From Flavimobilis soli (lineage in GTDB: Bacteria; Actinomycetota; Actinomycetes; Actinomycetales; Cellulomonadaceae), in the NCBI RefSeq assembly GCF_002564025.1, contig NZ_PDJH01000001.1, forward strand, positions 1,178,001 to 1,242,000: DNA of 64,000 nt. The letters run 5' to 3'. The notes under the pieces were generated by a model, which ran no database searches, was not told where the DNA came from, and saw only the letters and a program-made list of their open reading frames with translations. This document shows positions 21,035 to 29,243 of this stretch, one piece after another (the first letter of the stretch is position 1; the number at the start of each line of letters is the position of its first letter). The translations under genes and the position numbers were made by a program.

Positions 21035-21931
21035 CTACTTGTCCAGGTCGGTGAAGTACGGGTAGGCGACGAACGTCCAGCTCACGACCGAGTCGTACGT
21101 CGACATTGGCATCAGTTCGCGCTCATAGCCGCTCGCGCCACCCCCGGCGAGGGCGAACCAGATGGTCGACTCACCCGGCACCGGGAGCGCCTCCTGCAGG
21201 TTGTGGGCCACGGTGATCACGTTGCCCTGCGCGTCGAGTCCGAGCAGTGCGAAACGGTCGTCGCGTGCAGAGAACAACCGATCCGGCATACCAGCCCCAA
21301 CGCCCGTCGTGGTCACAACGACAGGGACCACAGTCTCGGAACCGACACCGTCGCGCTCCCCGACCTCGAAGGTCAGGTCGTAGTAGTCACCGAAGTAACG
21401 CCCGCTGGTGGCCTTCGTCACGGACGGAGCGAGTACCGCGGAGGTGTTCACCACCTCAGCATCGGGGAGCCCGAGCACACCATCGAGGTCGAACATCTGC
21501 CCAGAGAAGGACTGTCCCGGCAGCAGCGGGACGGAGAAGCCGTCCGTCGCCCTCCCGCTCTCGCCGTCGACCGCAAGATCTACCGTCAGCCCGAAGACGC
21601 ATCGAACGTCCATCGTGTTGGTGAACGTGAAGGGCAGGTAGTGCCGCCAGGTGCGGCCCATGTGCTGCGACCACTCGTCCGTCGCAGCTCCCATCTCACC
21701 GAATGTCAGCGTGTAGTCGCCCTCTGCGCGCGCGCCAGGGGCGCACCAGCCGCCCGCCTCGCCGTCGTTCGAGGGAGCCGCAGTCGCCTCGACGCTGGAC
21801 GGCGCTGCCGTCGCGTCACCCTCGCCCGTCGACGTCGCGGACGGCGTCGAGCTGCCACCGCCAGAACAGGCGCCGAGCAGAGCCGCCATCGCCAGCGCCG
21901 CAGCAGCGCGCCTCCATCGATAATGATCCAC
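21035..21931 (-). CDS. Secreted lipoprotein, paralogue C
   Basis: Lipoprotein of 298 residues with signal ALAMAALLGAC (Cys about residue 22) and a Ser/Thr linker. The GTG at 21931 is chosen for GAGGGAAG upstream and because it starts directly at the signal peptide. The family landmarks are clear: WCAPGARAEGDYTLTFGE, MGRTWRHYLPFTFTNTMDV followed by RC, and LGLDAQGNVITVAHN. It is most similar to paralogue A. It lies between the end of the zinc-ribbon operon (convergent) and the rplL terminator, which separates it from the ribosomal genes. Confidence 0.85.
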   Translation of the reverse strand: MDHYRWRRAAAALAMAALLGACSGGGSSTPSATSTGEGDATAAPSSVEATAAPSNDGEAGGWCAPGARAEGDYTLTFGEMGAATDEWSQHMGRTWRHYLPFTFTNTMDVRCVFGLTVDLAVDGESGRATDGFSVPLLPGQSFSGQMFDLDGVLGLPDAEVVNTSAVLAPSVTKATSGRYFGDYYDLTFEVGERDGVGSETVVPVVVTTTGVGAGMPDRLFSARDDRFALLGLDAQGNVITVAHNLQEALPVPGESTIWFALAGGGASGYERELMPMSTYDSVVSWTFVAYPYFTDLDK

Positions 21932-22042
21932 GTGAGCTTCCCTCGTGGTGTTGAGCGCGGCACCCCTGAGCTGCCGCGGATCGCCCCGCGACAATATCGG
22001 GGCCTCAGAGGCCCGGCAACCGGGCGGTGGAAGCACAGACAC

Positions 22043-22080
22043 GACGAGGCCCGCACCACCGAAGTGGTGCGGGCCTCGTC
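22043..22080 (-). terminator. Terminator after rplJ-rplL
   Basis: A perfect 17-bp inverted repeat with a four-base loop (arms 22043-22059 and 22064-22080) lies about 25 bases after the rplL stop. It is GC-rich and has no clear T-run, as is common in actinobacteria. It marks the end of the rplJL transcript before the inserted pilus region. Confidence 0.85.
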
Positions 22081-22105
22081 AGCGATCAGCCCCGGAGGGC
22101 GGGGA

Positions 22106-22495
22106 TCACTTGAGCTCGACGGTCGCGCCAGCGCCCTCGAGGGCAGCCTTGGCGGCCTCAGCCTTGTCCTTCGCGACACCCTCGAGAACCGGCTTCGGGG
22201 CGCCGTCAACGAGGTCCTTGGCCTCCTTCAGGCCGAGGCTCGTGAGGGCGCGCACCTCCTTGATGACCTGGATCTTCTTGTCACCGGCAGCGGCGAGGAT
22301 GACGTCGAACTCGTCCTTCTCATCCTCGGCGTCGGCAGCAGCGCCACCCGCGGCGGGGGCGGCGACGGCAACGGCGGCCGGAGCAGCAGCGGTGACCTCG
22401 AAGGTCTCCTCGAAAGCCTTCACGAACTCGGAGAGCTCGATGAGGGAGAGCTCCTTGAAAGCCTCGATGAGCTCGGCGGTGGTGAGCTTCGCCAT
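22106..22495 (-). CDS. rplL: 50S ribosomal protein L7/L12
   Basis: Stalk protein of 129 residues that recruits translation factors to the ribosome. It has the N-terminal dimerisation helix ([20 protein letters not shown]), an Ala-rich hinge and the C-terminal domain ([20 protein letters not shown]). Length is normal. It lies 84 bases after rplJ, in the standard order. A strong terminator follows, not rpoB, so rpoB is uncoupled. Confidence 0.98.
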   Translation of the reverse strand: MAKLTTAELIEAFKELSLIELSEFVKAFEETFEVTAAAPAAVAVAAPAAGGAAADAEDEKDEFDVILAAAGDKKIQVIKEVRALTSLGLKEAKDLVDGAPKPVLEGVAKDKAEAAKAALEGAGATVELK

Positions 22496-22579
22496 GATCG
22501 GCGTTCCTTCCTGTTGTCCTGCGTGAAGCAGAGAAAATGTTGTGAGTGCTGGTTGCGCGAACGGTTCCCTGAGGAAACG

Positions 22580-23104
22580 TCAGGCAGCAGCCGAAGCCTG
22601 CTTCTCGCGCAGGGCGTCGATGGTGCGCACGGCCTGCGACGCAGGAGCCGTGAACAGGTAGGCCGCCTGGAACAGCTTCGCCTTGAAGGCGCCAGCTGCC
22701 TTGGCCAGGAGAACCTCGCGGGACTCGAGGTCCGCGAGCTTCGTGATGTCCTCAGCGGTCAGCGCGCGTCCGTCGAGGACACCCGCCTTGATGACCAGCT
22801 GGGGGTTCGCCTTGGCGAAGTCACGCAGACCCTTGGCAGCCTCGACCGGGTCACCGGTCACGAAGGCGACAGCCGAGGGCCCGGCGAGCACGGCGTCGTC
22901 GATCTCGACGCCGGCCTCCTTGGCCGCGATAGCGGTCAGCGTGTTCTTCACCACGGCGTAGGTTGCGTTGCCGCTGAGCGACCGACGCAGCTGCTTGAGC
23001 TGCGCGACGGTGAGCCCGCGGTACTCGGTCAGCACAACAGCGCTGGACTCGCGGAAGCTGTCCGCAAGCTCTGCAACTGCCGCTGCCTTGTCCGGCCTCG
23101 CCAT
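22580..23104 (-). CDS. rplJ: 50S ribosomal protein L10
   Basis: Base of the L7/L12 stalk, 174 residues. N-terminal [20 protein letters not shown] and [16 protein letters not shown] are typical. The C-terminal helix that binds L12 dimers is present. L10 usually represses its own mRNA by binding the leader, and a hairpin with a T-rich run lies upstream. It has its own candidate promoter, because the gene upstream is the CHAT protease and not rplA. Confidence 0.98.
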   Translation of the reverse strand: MARPDKAAAVAELADSFRESSAVVLTEYRGLTVAQLKQLRRSLSGNATYAVVKNTLTAIAAKEAGVEIDDAVLAGPSAVAFVTGDPVEAAKGLRDFAKANPQLVIKAGVLDGRALTAEDITKLADLESREVLLAKAAGAFKAKLFQAAYLFTAPASQAVRTIDALREKQASAAA

Positions 23105-23155
23105 GGCAATCCTTCCGATGGTGGTACCGCTGGCACCCGCCCCGGGAAAGAGAAA

Positions 23156-23181
23156 AGAGCCCCGCGCAGACGCGAGGCTCT
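23156..23181 (-). promoter_or_regulatory. rplJ leader hairpin, attenuator-like
   Basis: On the minus strand an AGAGCC/GGCTCT stem continues, past one mismatch, with CGCG/CGCG and a four-base loop. It is followed directly by TTTTCTCTTT. This looks like an intrinsic terminator in the leader, about 50 bases before rplJ. L10 leaders in other bacteria use such attenuators for autoregulation, so this is likely the control element for stalk-protein dosage. Confidence 0.6.
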
Positions 23182-23294
23182 CGGCGGGCTGACGCCCGGA
23201 CAGTTCGCACCTGCGCCGGCCCCCGTTCTCACGGAGCTTCGGTCATTCGCGCCTGGGCACGACTGACGACCTGCGGTCTTTGGTAACTGGACGA

Positions 23295-23323
23295 GACTAA
23301 CTGACCCGACGTCTATACGCCAA
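23295..23323 (-). promoter_or_regulatory. Candidate rplJL promoter
   Basis: TTGGCG (23318-23323) and TTAGTC (23295-23300) are 17 bases apart on the minus strand. They lie just after the CHAT gene stop and 190 bases upstream of rplJ. A separate promoter is needed because the protease operon lies between rplA and rplJ. The -10 match is modest. Confidence 0.35.
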
Positions 23324-23349
23324 ATCGCCCCGGCGCCGCATGGCACGGA

Positions 23350-25965
23350 TCACGCGACCGCCGACGTCAGGCACACGAACGGGGACACGTCGTCGCCTGC
23401 GGCCGCGAGGGCGAGCGCGCTCGCCGGGTCCTTGCCCGCTCGGACGAGCTCGTGGAGGCGCGGCATGACGGCGCGCGCATGCTCGTCCGCGACTGGCTCG
23501 ACGGCCGCGACGACGTAGCTGACCCCGAGCCGCAGGAGCACGGCGGCGAGGCCGAGCGACTGCCCGCCGGGCACGGCGGTCGCGCCGCCGACCTCGCACG
23601 CGGACAGCACGACGAGCCCTGCCGAGAGCGGCTCGCCGTCGAGCTCGTACGCGAACAGCGGCCCGTCCGCGAGGAGCACCGACGAGAAGAGCGGGTTGTC
23701 CGCGACGTGCTTGCCGTGGACAGCGAGGTGCACGACGTCGTCCGAGCGCAGGGCACGCGCCGTCGCCTCGCACGTCGCGGAGGGCCCGGCGAGCGCCACG
23801 GCGCCCGGGTAGCTCGCCGCGACCGCGGCGACCTCCTGCGCGGCGAGCGGGACGGCCGGGCCTGCGACCGCCGTCGTGCGCGGCGCCGCCACGGGACTGC
23901 CGCGGTCGAGCGCGAGGTCGACGCCCGGACCGGTGGGTGTCGCGAGGCCGCGGCGCGACGGGAGCACGCCCCACGGCATGGTCACGAGCCACGAGGGACC
24001 CACGACGCGCAGCGTGCCGACGTCGCCGAGCGGCGCGAGCAGCCCGGCGTCGAGGAGCGCGGCCTCGCGCTCGAGCGACGCGCGCGCGACGTCGCGCAGC
24101 GGCACCGGGACGAGCGTGTTGGAGACCATGCGCAGGTCCGAGCGCAAGCGCCGCGCCGACTCCTCCCAACGGGCGGCGTCGCCCAGGTCGACGAGACGCT
24201 CGCTGCCCGCCGAGAGCAGCGCGGCCAGGAGCCTGCCCTGCACGACGACGAACTGGGCGAGGGTGACGTCGCTCGCCTCCCGCAACCGCTCGCGGAGCTC
24301 CGCTGCGGTGAACGGCCGCAGGGCACGGCCGCCGCCGCCCTCCTGCCAGGACAGCTCACGCACCTGGTCACGCAGCGCGCGGGCCTGCTCGCGCAGCTCG
24401 GCGATCCGCTCGACGGTCGCCGTCGGCTCCTCGGCCCGCAGCTGCTCGCTCACACGCCGCAGCTCGGCGGACAAGCCCGCGAGCGGCCCGTCCGGGTCGC
24501 GCGGCCTGACGCGGGCGGGGCCGGCGAAGACGGCGCGGCCGCGGTCGACCGCCTCGAGGACCTCCCCCGCGTCGCCCGTGCGACAGGCCGCCGCGAGGTC
24601 GACGTCGGCGAGGCGGCGGCCGTGGACGGCGCTCGCCGTGACCGCCTCGACCGAGCCGAACTGTGCCCGGAACTCGCCGAGGACCGCCTGCGCGCTGCGC
24701 ACGACCGCCTGGCCCGCGGCGCGGTCGCCCGCGTCGAAGTCGAGGAGGGCCTGCACGACGGCGCCGTGCACCCGCGCCTCGACAGGTCCGTCGCGGCGCG
24801 CGGCGGACGCGCCCTCGAGGAGCGCCGCGGCCGCGGCGCGATCCCCGGCGACGGCACGCGCCTCAGCGGCGACGAGGCGGACCCGGGTGCCGACGTCGGC
24901 CGTCACGCGGCCGGACTCGTCGCGCTCGGACGCCGCGAGCAGCGTCTCCGCCTCGGCCGCGAGGTCGCGCAGCGCTGCTCGCGGCGCTTCGGCGAGGTCG
25001 GTCAGCGCGCCGAGCCGCGCCTGCAGCTCGGCAAGGTGTGCGCGCGCGGACCAGACCGCGTTGCCCCGGTCGCCGAACCGTCGACGCGCCGACGCCGCGA
25101 GCCTGGACGCGTCGTCGGGACGCCCGCTGAGCAGGGCGCAGCGGGCACGGAGCACCTCGACCTCGGCGAGGTCCTGCTCGAGCCCGCGCTCCGCGAAGAG
25201 AGCGCCGGCGCGAGCGAGCCGCTCGTCGGCCTCCCCCACGAGTCCTGCCTCGAAGAGCACCTGGGCGCGGTCGAGGAGGGCGATCGGCAGGGCGGCGAGG
25301 TCGAGCCCGACGTCGCGCAGGTGCGTCTCCGCGGCGCGCTCCATCGCGGCGAGGGCCTGCGGGAGGTCGCCGGTGAGGAACTCGGCATATCCGAGGTTGT
25401 GGCTCGACTTGAACAGGAGCATCGCGTCGCCCATCGCCTCCGCGCGCTCGACGCACGCGCCGAGGTCGGCGCGCGCGGCCGCAAGGTCCCCGCGGTCGAG
25501 GTGCAGGCTGCCGCGGTTGAGCAGGAGGATGCAGGCGTCGCGCGGCTCGGACTCGTCGATGAGCTCGATCGCTGCGTCGAAGTGGGTGAGCGCCTCGTCG
25601 GGGCTCCCGGTGCGCAGCGCGTGCAGCGCGCGCTGGCCGTGCACGGCGACGACGACGGACGCGGCGTCGATCGCGCGCGCGAGATCGAGCGCGTCCGCGA
25701 GCCGGGTGTCGCACGCGGCGCCGTCACCGTCGACCTCGAACTGCGGCATCGCGAGCGCGAGCAGGAGGCGGGCGCGCACGAGGGTCACGTCGGCGGACGG
25801 GGGTGCGGCGCCGAGCTCGTCGAGGGCGCGGCCGAGCACCTCGGCGGCTTCTCGCGGCAGCCCTCGGTCGGCGAGCGCGAGGCCCTCGCGGAGCGCGGCC
25901 CAGGCCCGGTCCGTGGGGGACGCGGTAGCAGCGAGGTGGTCGGCTCCGCCGTCGTGCTTGCGCAC
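23350..25965 (-). CDS. TPR-CHAT caspase-like protease
   Basis: Protein of about 871 residues. The N-terminal two thirds are TPR-like helical repeats (for example LLLNRGSLHLDRGDLAAARA; ALAAMERAAETHLRDVGLDL). The C-terminal 250 residues are a CHAT domain, a clan CD cysteine protease. The catalytic His is in DVVHLAVHGKH (about residue 750) and the Cys in LVVLSACEVGG (about 790). There is no signal peptide or membrane segment, so it is cytoplasmic. GTG 25965 has AGGGG five bases upstream; GTG 25971 is the alternative. It is the last gene of an operon with an ECF sigma factor and a subtilase. CHAT proteases act with partner sensors in programmed cell death or immunity, so a stress-gated proteolytic cascade is plausible. 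The substrate is unknown. Confidence 0.9.
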   Translation of the reverse strand: MRKHDGGADHLAATASPTDRAWAALREGLALADRGLPREAAEVLGRALDELGAAPPSADVTLVRARLLLALAMPQFEVDGDGAACDTRLADALDLARAIDAASVVVAVHGQRALHALRTGSPDEALTHFDAAIELIDESEPRDACILLLNRGSLHLDRGDLAAARADLGACVERAEAMGDAMLLFKSSHNLGYAEFLTGDLPQALAAMERAAETHLRDVGLDLAALPIALLDRAQVLFEAGLVGEADERLARAGALFAERGLEQDLAEVEVLRARCALLSGRPDDASRLAASARRRFGDRGNAVWSARAHLAELQARLGALTDLAEAPRAALRDLAAEAETLLAASERDESGRVTADVGTRVRLVAAEARAVAGDRAAAAALLEGASAARRDGPVEARVHGAVVQALLDFDAGDRAAGQAVVRSAQAVLGEFRAQFGSVEAVTASAVHGRRLADVDLAAACRTGDAGEVLEAVDRGRAVFAGPARVRPRDPDGPLAGLSAELRRVSEQLRAEEPTATVERIAELREQARALRDQVRELSWQEGGGGRALRPFTAAELRERLREASDVTLAQFVVVQGRLLAALLSAGSERLVDLGDAARWEESARRLRSDLRMVSNTLVPVPLRDVARASLEREAALLDAGLLAPLGDVGTLRVVGPSWLVTMPWGVLPSRRGLATPTGPGVDLALDRGSPVAAPRTTAVAGPAVPLAAQEVAAVAASYPGAVALAGPSATCEATARALRSDDVVHLAVHGKHVADNPLFSSVLLADGPLFAYELDGEPLSAGLVVLSACEVGGATAVPGGQSLGLAAVLLRLGVSYVVAAVEPVADEHARAVMPRLHELVRAGKDPASALALAAAGDDVSPFVCLTSAVA

Positions 25966-26058
25966 CTGCACCCCTGACGTCAGTGCGACGGGTGCACGCT
26001 GCCCCGTCGTCGCCCGGTCAGTGTAACGACGCAGGTCGACGACGGGGCAGGGTTCTTG

Positions 26059-27885
26059 CTAGTCAGCCGCGGGCTGCAGCCCCACGACCGAGCCGACGGC
26101 GGTCCACGTGCGGTCCCGCTGCGAGCCGGCGCGCGTGCCCACCTCGCCCGGGTCGCCGGTCACGTCGTCGGGGCGGGCGCCGAGCAGGCTCGCCGCGATC
26201 TGGCCGGCGAGCACGGGGCCGGCGAAGGACGTGCCGCTCCAGACGGCGAAGCCGCCCTGGAAGGCGTCGGGGTCGATCGTCGCGCGCGGGTTCGGGTCGT
26301 AGAAGCCCGGTGCCTCGCGCGTGGCTTGCCACGTCCCGTCGAGCGTGACGGGGGCCGTGCTCACGAGGCCGGCGCCGGGGCGCAACGTCGTGACCCACGG
26401 CCCGTCGTTGCTGAAGAACGCGGTCGTGCCGTCCGGGTTGAGCGCGCCGACGGTCGCCATGGGGGCGAGCGCAGGCGGGACCTCGCGCGGGTCTGCGACG
26501 CGCAGACCGCCCGGACCGTGCTCGACGAGCGGGGCGAACGCGGCTGGGAAGGTCGGTCGCGTGACGCCGTCGTTGCCCGACGACGCGACGACCGCGACGC
26601 CCCAGCGCCGCAGCGCGCGCAGGCCGCGGGCGAACGGCTCGTCGAACGCCTCGTCCTCGGGGCGCTCGTGGTAGTACCCGAACGACAGCGCGACGACGTC
26701 GACGGGCGCGTAGCCCTCGAAGCCGGCGAGGCCGAGGACGTGGAAGCGCAGAAGGTTCCGCAACGACCGCAGGAGTTCCGATTCCGCGACGACGCCAGCT
26801 CCGCCGTAGACGCGGCAGGACAGGATCGCTGCGTCGGGCGCGGTCTGGCGCACGAGGCCCGCGATGAACGTGCCGTGCCCTGCGACCGGGTCGAGGGGGC
26901 CGGTGAGCGGCGCGAGCGACATGCCACCGATCTCGGAGTCCTCGATCGGGGCCGACGGCGGCGTGAAGCAGCCGACCGGCTGGCCGAGCACGTGCGGGTC
27001 GCGCACGACGACATCGTCGCCGAGCCACGGGTGCTCGCCCGTCCCGGTGTCGAGGATCGCGACGACGGGACGGCGGGTGCCGTCCGCGGCGCGGTACGGC
27101 GAGTCTCCGTCCGGGAGGAGACGCTGCGGCCCGGGGCCTGCCCACATGACGGGCTGGCGCCCGCCGGCCCCGACCATCGCGTACTCGGCGAGACCGGACG
27201 CCGGGTGGGACTGCGTGAAGGGATGGGACTGCGTGAACGGGTGCGACTGCGTGAAGGGGTGCGACTGGGTGAACGGGTGCGACTGCGTGAACGGGTGCGA
27301 CTGGGTGAACGGGTGCGACTGCGTGAAGGGGTGGGACTGGGTGAACGGGTGCGACTGCGTGAACGGGGTCGCGCTCACAACGTGCTCGAGGCCGTAGACG
27401 GTCCTCGACGACCAGCTCTCCGGGTCGCGCGACGGTCGTTCGCTGCCCTCGCGCGCCGCGACCAGGACCTTCTGGAGGATGTCCCACGCCTCAGGCGGGG
27501 ACTCGACCCGGCCCGGCTCAGGCACGAGCGTCACCGCGTACGTCTCGTCGCCTAGGTCGACGGAGTCGAGCAGCTCCCGAGCGCGCGGGTCGTCGTTCTC
27601 GCCGCCGACCACGACCGGGACGTCGGGCACGACGGCGTACCCCTCCTCGGCCGCGACGCGGCGCAGCAGGTCCAGGCCGGGCAGCACTGCCTCGCCGTCC
27701 CCGGGCGCGCCGACCTGGCGGGGTCCCGAGACGATGATCCTGTCGTTGACGTACCAGGTGGGCTGGATCCGCATGGCGCCGAGCGCCTGGTCGGCTCCGG
27801 ACGGGTCGAGGAACCGCGTCCTCCACTGCAGCGGGTCGTTGTCACCGTAAGGGACGGACTGGTCTCTCGGCGGCGGTACGGCCAC
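26059..27885 (-). CDS. Cytoplasmic subtilase (S8) with PFTQSH repeats
   Basis: Serine protease of 608 residues. The catalytic triad is intact: Asp in VVAILDTGTGEHPW (about 279), His in GHGTFIAGLV (about 336) and Ser in SGTSFAGPVLA (about 549). The N-terminal 170 residues have no recognised domain and no signal peptide, so it should stay in the cytoplasm. Residues 174-227 are nine exact PFTQSH hexapeptides immediately before the catalytic domain. The GTG start has AAGGAGG just upstream. It is the third gene of the sigma/adaptor/S8/CHAT operon. The N-terminal part may be an effector-associated or propeptide-like domain with the repeat as a linker or cleavage target, which is inference. Confidence 0.9.
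   Translation of the reverse strand: MAVPPPRDQSVPYGDNDPLQWRTRFLDPSGADQALGAMRIQPTWYVNDRIIVSGPRQVGAPGDGEAVLPGLDLLRRVAAEEGYAVVPDVPVVVGGENDDPRARELLDSVDLGDETYAVTLVPEPGRVESPPEAWDILQKVLVAAREGSERPSRDPESWSSRTVYGLEHVVSATPFTQSHPFTQSHPFTQSHPFTQSHPFTQSHPFTQSHPFTQSHPFTQSHPFTQSHPASGLAEYAMVGAGGRQPVMWAGPGPQRLLPDGDSPYRAADGTRRPVVAILDTGTGEHPWLGDDVVVRDPHVLGQPVGCFTPPSAPIEDSEIGGMSLAPLTGPLDPVAGHGTFIAGLVRQTAPDAAILSCRVYGGAGVVAESELLRSLRNLLRFHVLGLAGFEGYAPVDVVALSFGYYHERPEDEAFDEPFARGLRALRRWGVAVVASSGNDGVTRPTFPAAFAPLVEHGPGGLRVADPREVPPALAPMATVGALNPDGTTAFFSNDGPWVTTLRPGAGLVSTAPVTLDGTWQATREAPGFYDPNPRATIDPDAFQGGFAVWSGTSFAGPVLAGQIAASLLGARPDDVTGDPGEVGTRAGSQRDRTWTAVGSVVGLQPAAD
27205..27366 (-). repeat. Nine tandem 18-bp units encoding PFTQSH
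   Basis: Nine contiguous 18-bp units lie inside the subtilase gene. Each encodes Pro-Phe-Thr-Gln-Ser-His without exception, although the DNA units differ at several third positions (Pro, Thr and Ser codons). The peptide is therefore held constant while the DNA drifts. There are no spacers, so it is not a CRISPR array. Confidence 0.95.
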
Positions 27886-27895
27886 GAGGCCTCCT

Positions 27896-28399
27896 TCAGA
27901 TCTCGATGATGGGAGTCGTCAGGGTCGCGGAGCCGGACCCGACGTCGTGCAGGACAAACCCGACGAGGCCCTTGTCGACGCGCGGGAACGCGAAACGTCC
28001 GCCCTCGTCAGCCACGACGGTGCGCGGCTCGCTCCCGGCACGCCGCAGCTCGACCTCGAGCTCGCGCGGCGGGGAGATCCATCCGTCGACGCGGACCGCG
28101 CCGTCGTCGGAGGACAACGTGATCATCATGCTCAGCGCGCTCGCGGTGAACGTCACCGTGCGTGCGGCGACGGCGCTGCCGCCGTCGCTGCGCATCGCGC
28201 CCTCCCGGGACGCGAGCTCTTGGAGGCTCATCACCTCGGCGTCGAGCGCCGCGAGGGTCATCGCGAAGAGAGAGCGCTCGACGAGGTCGGCCGGGACCGG
28301 GTCGCTCGCCTCGAGGGCGCTGCGCAGGCGTCCCAGGATCTGCACGTCCACCTCGTCGACGGGGCCGTCGGCGAGCTCGTCCACGTGTGCTTCTGTCAT
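27896..28399 (-). CDS. Small ECF-linked protein, anti-sigma-like or adaptor
   Basis: Protein of 167 residues. The N-terminal part is acidic and helical (VDVQILGRLRSALEASDPVP) and could bind the sigma factor. The C-terminal half is beta-rich (TVTFTASALSMMITLSSDDG; GRFAFPRVDKGLVGFVLHDV) and resembles a carboxypeptidase-regulatory or transthyretin-like fold. It has no membrane helix and no zinc-binding HxxxCxxC, so it is not a classic ZAS anti-sigma factor. Its start overlaps the sigma gene stop (ATGA) and it ends 11 bases before the subtilase. Soluble anti-sigma factor or sensor is the best guess. Confidence 0.75.
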   Translation of the reverse strand: MTEAHVDELADGPVDEVDVQILGRLRSALEASDPVPADLVERSLFAMTLAALDAEVMSLQELASREGAMRSDGGSAVAARTVTFTASALSMMITLSSDDGAVRVDGWISPPRELEVELRRAGSEPRTVVADEGGRFAFPRVDKGLVGFVLHDVGSGSATLTTPIIEI

Positions 28400-29031
28400 G
28401 ACCGAACGCCCCCATCCGATTCAAGCCTGACCCTGAGCTTGGCCAGGCAGCGACCCCGCGTGGGGCCGATGCTCCCGACCGGCATCCCGAGCGCCTCGGA
28501 GACCGACGCGTAGTCGGGCCGGTCCACGAACGCCACGAGACGCAACAGCCGTTGACATCTCTCGTCCAGGGAGCCGACGGCGTCCCACAGCGCCCGGTCC
28601 CGCTCTGCGCGGATGACCGTCTCGCTCGGGTCGGCCGACGCACCGGGGATCGGCGCGCCCCCGGCACGCGCCGATCCCTCGGTGCAGACGTCACCGTCGA
28701 GCTCTGCGAGCTTCCTGCTCCCCCGAACAGTCCGCCACGCTGCACGTCTCGCGGACACGAGGAGCCACTGCAGCACCGCCTGGGGGTCACGGATGCTCGT
28801 GGCCTTGCGGACCAGCTGCACCCAGACCCCCTGCACGACGTCCTGCGCCTCCTCGGGTTCCACGCCCTGCCCCCTGACGATGTGCCAGAGCAACGGGGTG
28901 ACGTCCCGGACGAGCGTCTCGAGCGAGCTGGCGTCGCCGTCGAGGTACGCGGTCAGCGCGGCAGAGGCGCGACCAGCAAGATCGTCGTCACGGGCCCCCA
29001 CCCGTGCTCGATCGTCCGCGACGGCGTCCAT
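28396..29031 (-). CDS. ECF-type RNA polymerase sigma factor
   Basis: Sigma-70 family protein of 211 residues. Region 2 spans about 25-95 (LVRDVTPLLWHIVRGQGVEP; EEAQDVVQGVWVQLVRKATS) and region 4 about 145-200 (ALWDAVGSLDERCQRLLRLV; DYASVSEALGMPVGSIGPTR). Between them lies a linker of about 50 residues. AAGGAG stands five bases before the ATG. It heads the operon with the adaptor, subtilase and CHAT protease and likely drives its own operon. The leader contains a CGAAACG element that could be an ECF -35, but a clear -10 is not visible. Confidence 0.9.
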   Translation of the reverse strand: MDAVADDRARVGARDDDLAGRASAALTAYLDGDASSLETLVRDVTPLLWHIVRGQGVEPEEAQDVVQGVWVQLVRKATSIRDPQAVLQWLLVSARRAAWRTVRGSRKLAELDGDVCTEGSARAGGAPIPGASADPSETVIRAERDRALWDAVGSLDERCQRLLRLVAFVDRPDYASVSEALGMPVGSIGPTRGRCLAKLRVRLESDGGVRS

Positions 29032-29184
29032 CCCAGCTCCTTCGGTACGTTCGCCTGAACACCGACAGGAGCCCAGGGGGTGAGGCCTGATACATCGACA
29101 TCGTCACGTTTCGGGAAGAGTCGATGTGGCCTCCATCACACACCGTATCCGCGGCATCCGGCCAGGTGTACCCCTTGCTCACGC

Positions 29185-29220
29185 ACGAAGGCCGGTCCCC
29201 GTACGGGGACCGGCCTTCGT
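29185..29220 (-). terminator. Terminator after rplK-rplA
   Basis: A perfect 36-base palindrome (16-bp arms around GTAC) starts 23 bases after the rplA stop. It closes the secE-nusG-rplKA transcript and isolates the ECF operon, which must use its own promoter between 29032 and 29184. It could work in both directions. Confidence 0.88.
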
Positions 29221-29243
29221 GGCGGTGCTGGTGTCGGCGAGGA

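Noticed and set aside
27205..27366. CRISPR array
   Set aside because: The 18-bp units are contiguous with no spacers and encode a constant hexapeptide inside a protease gene.
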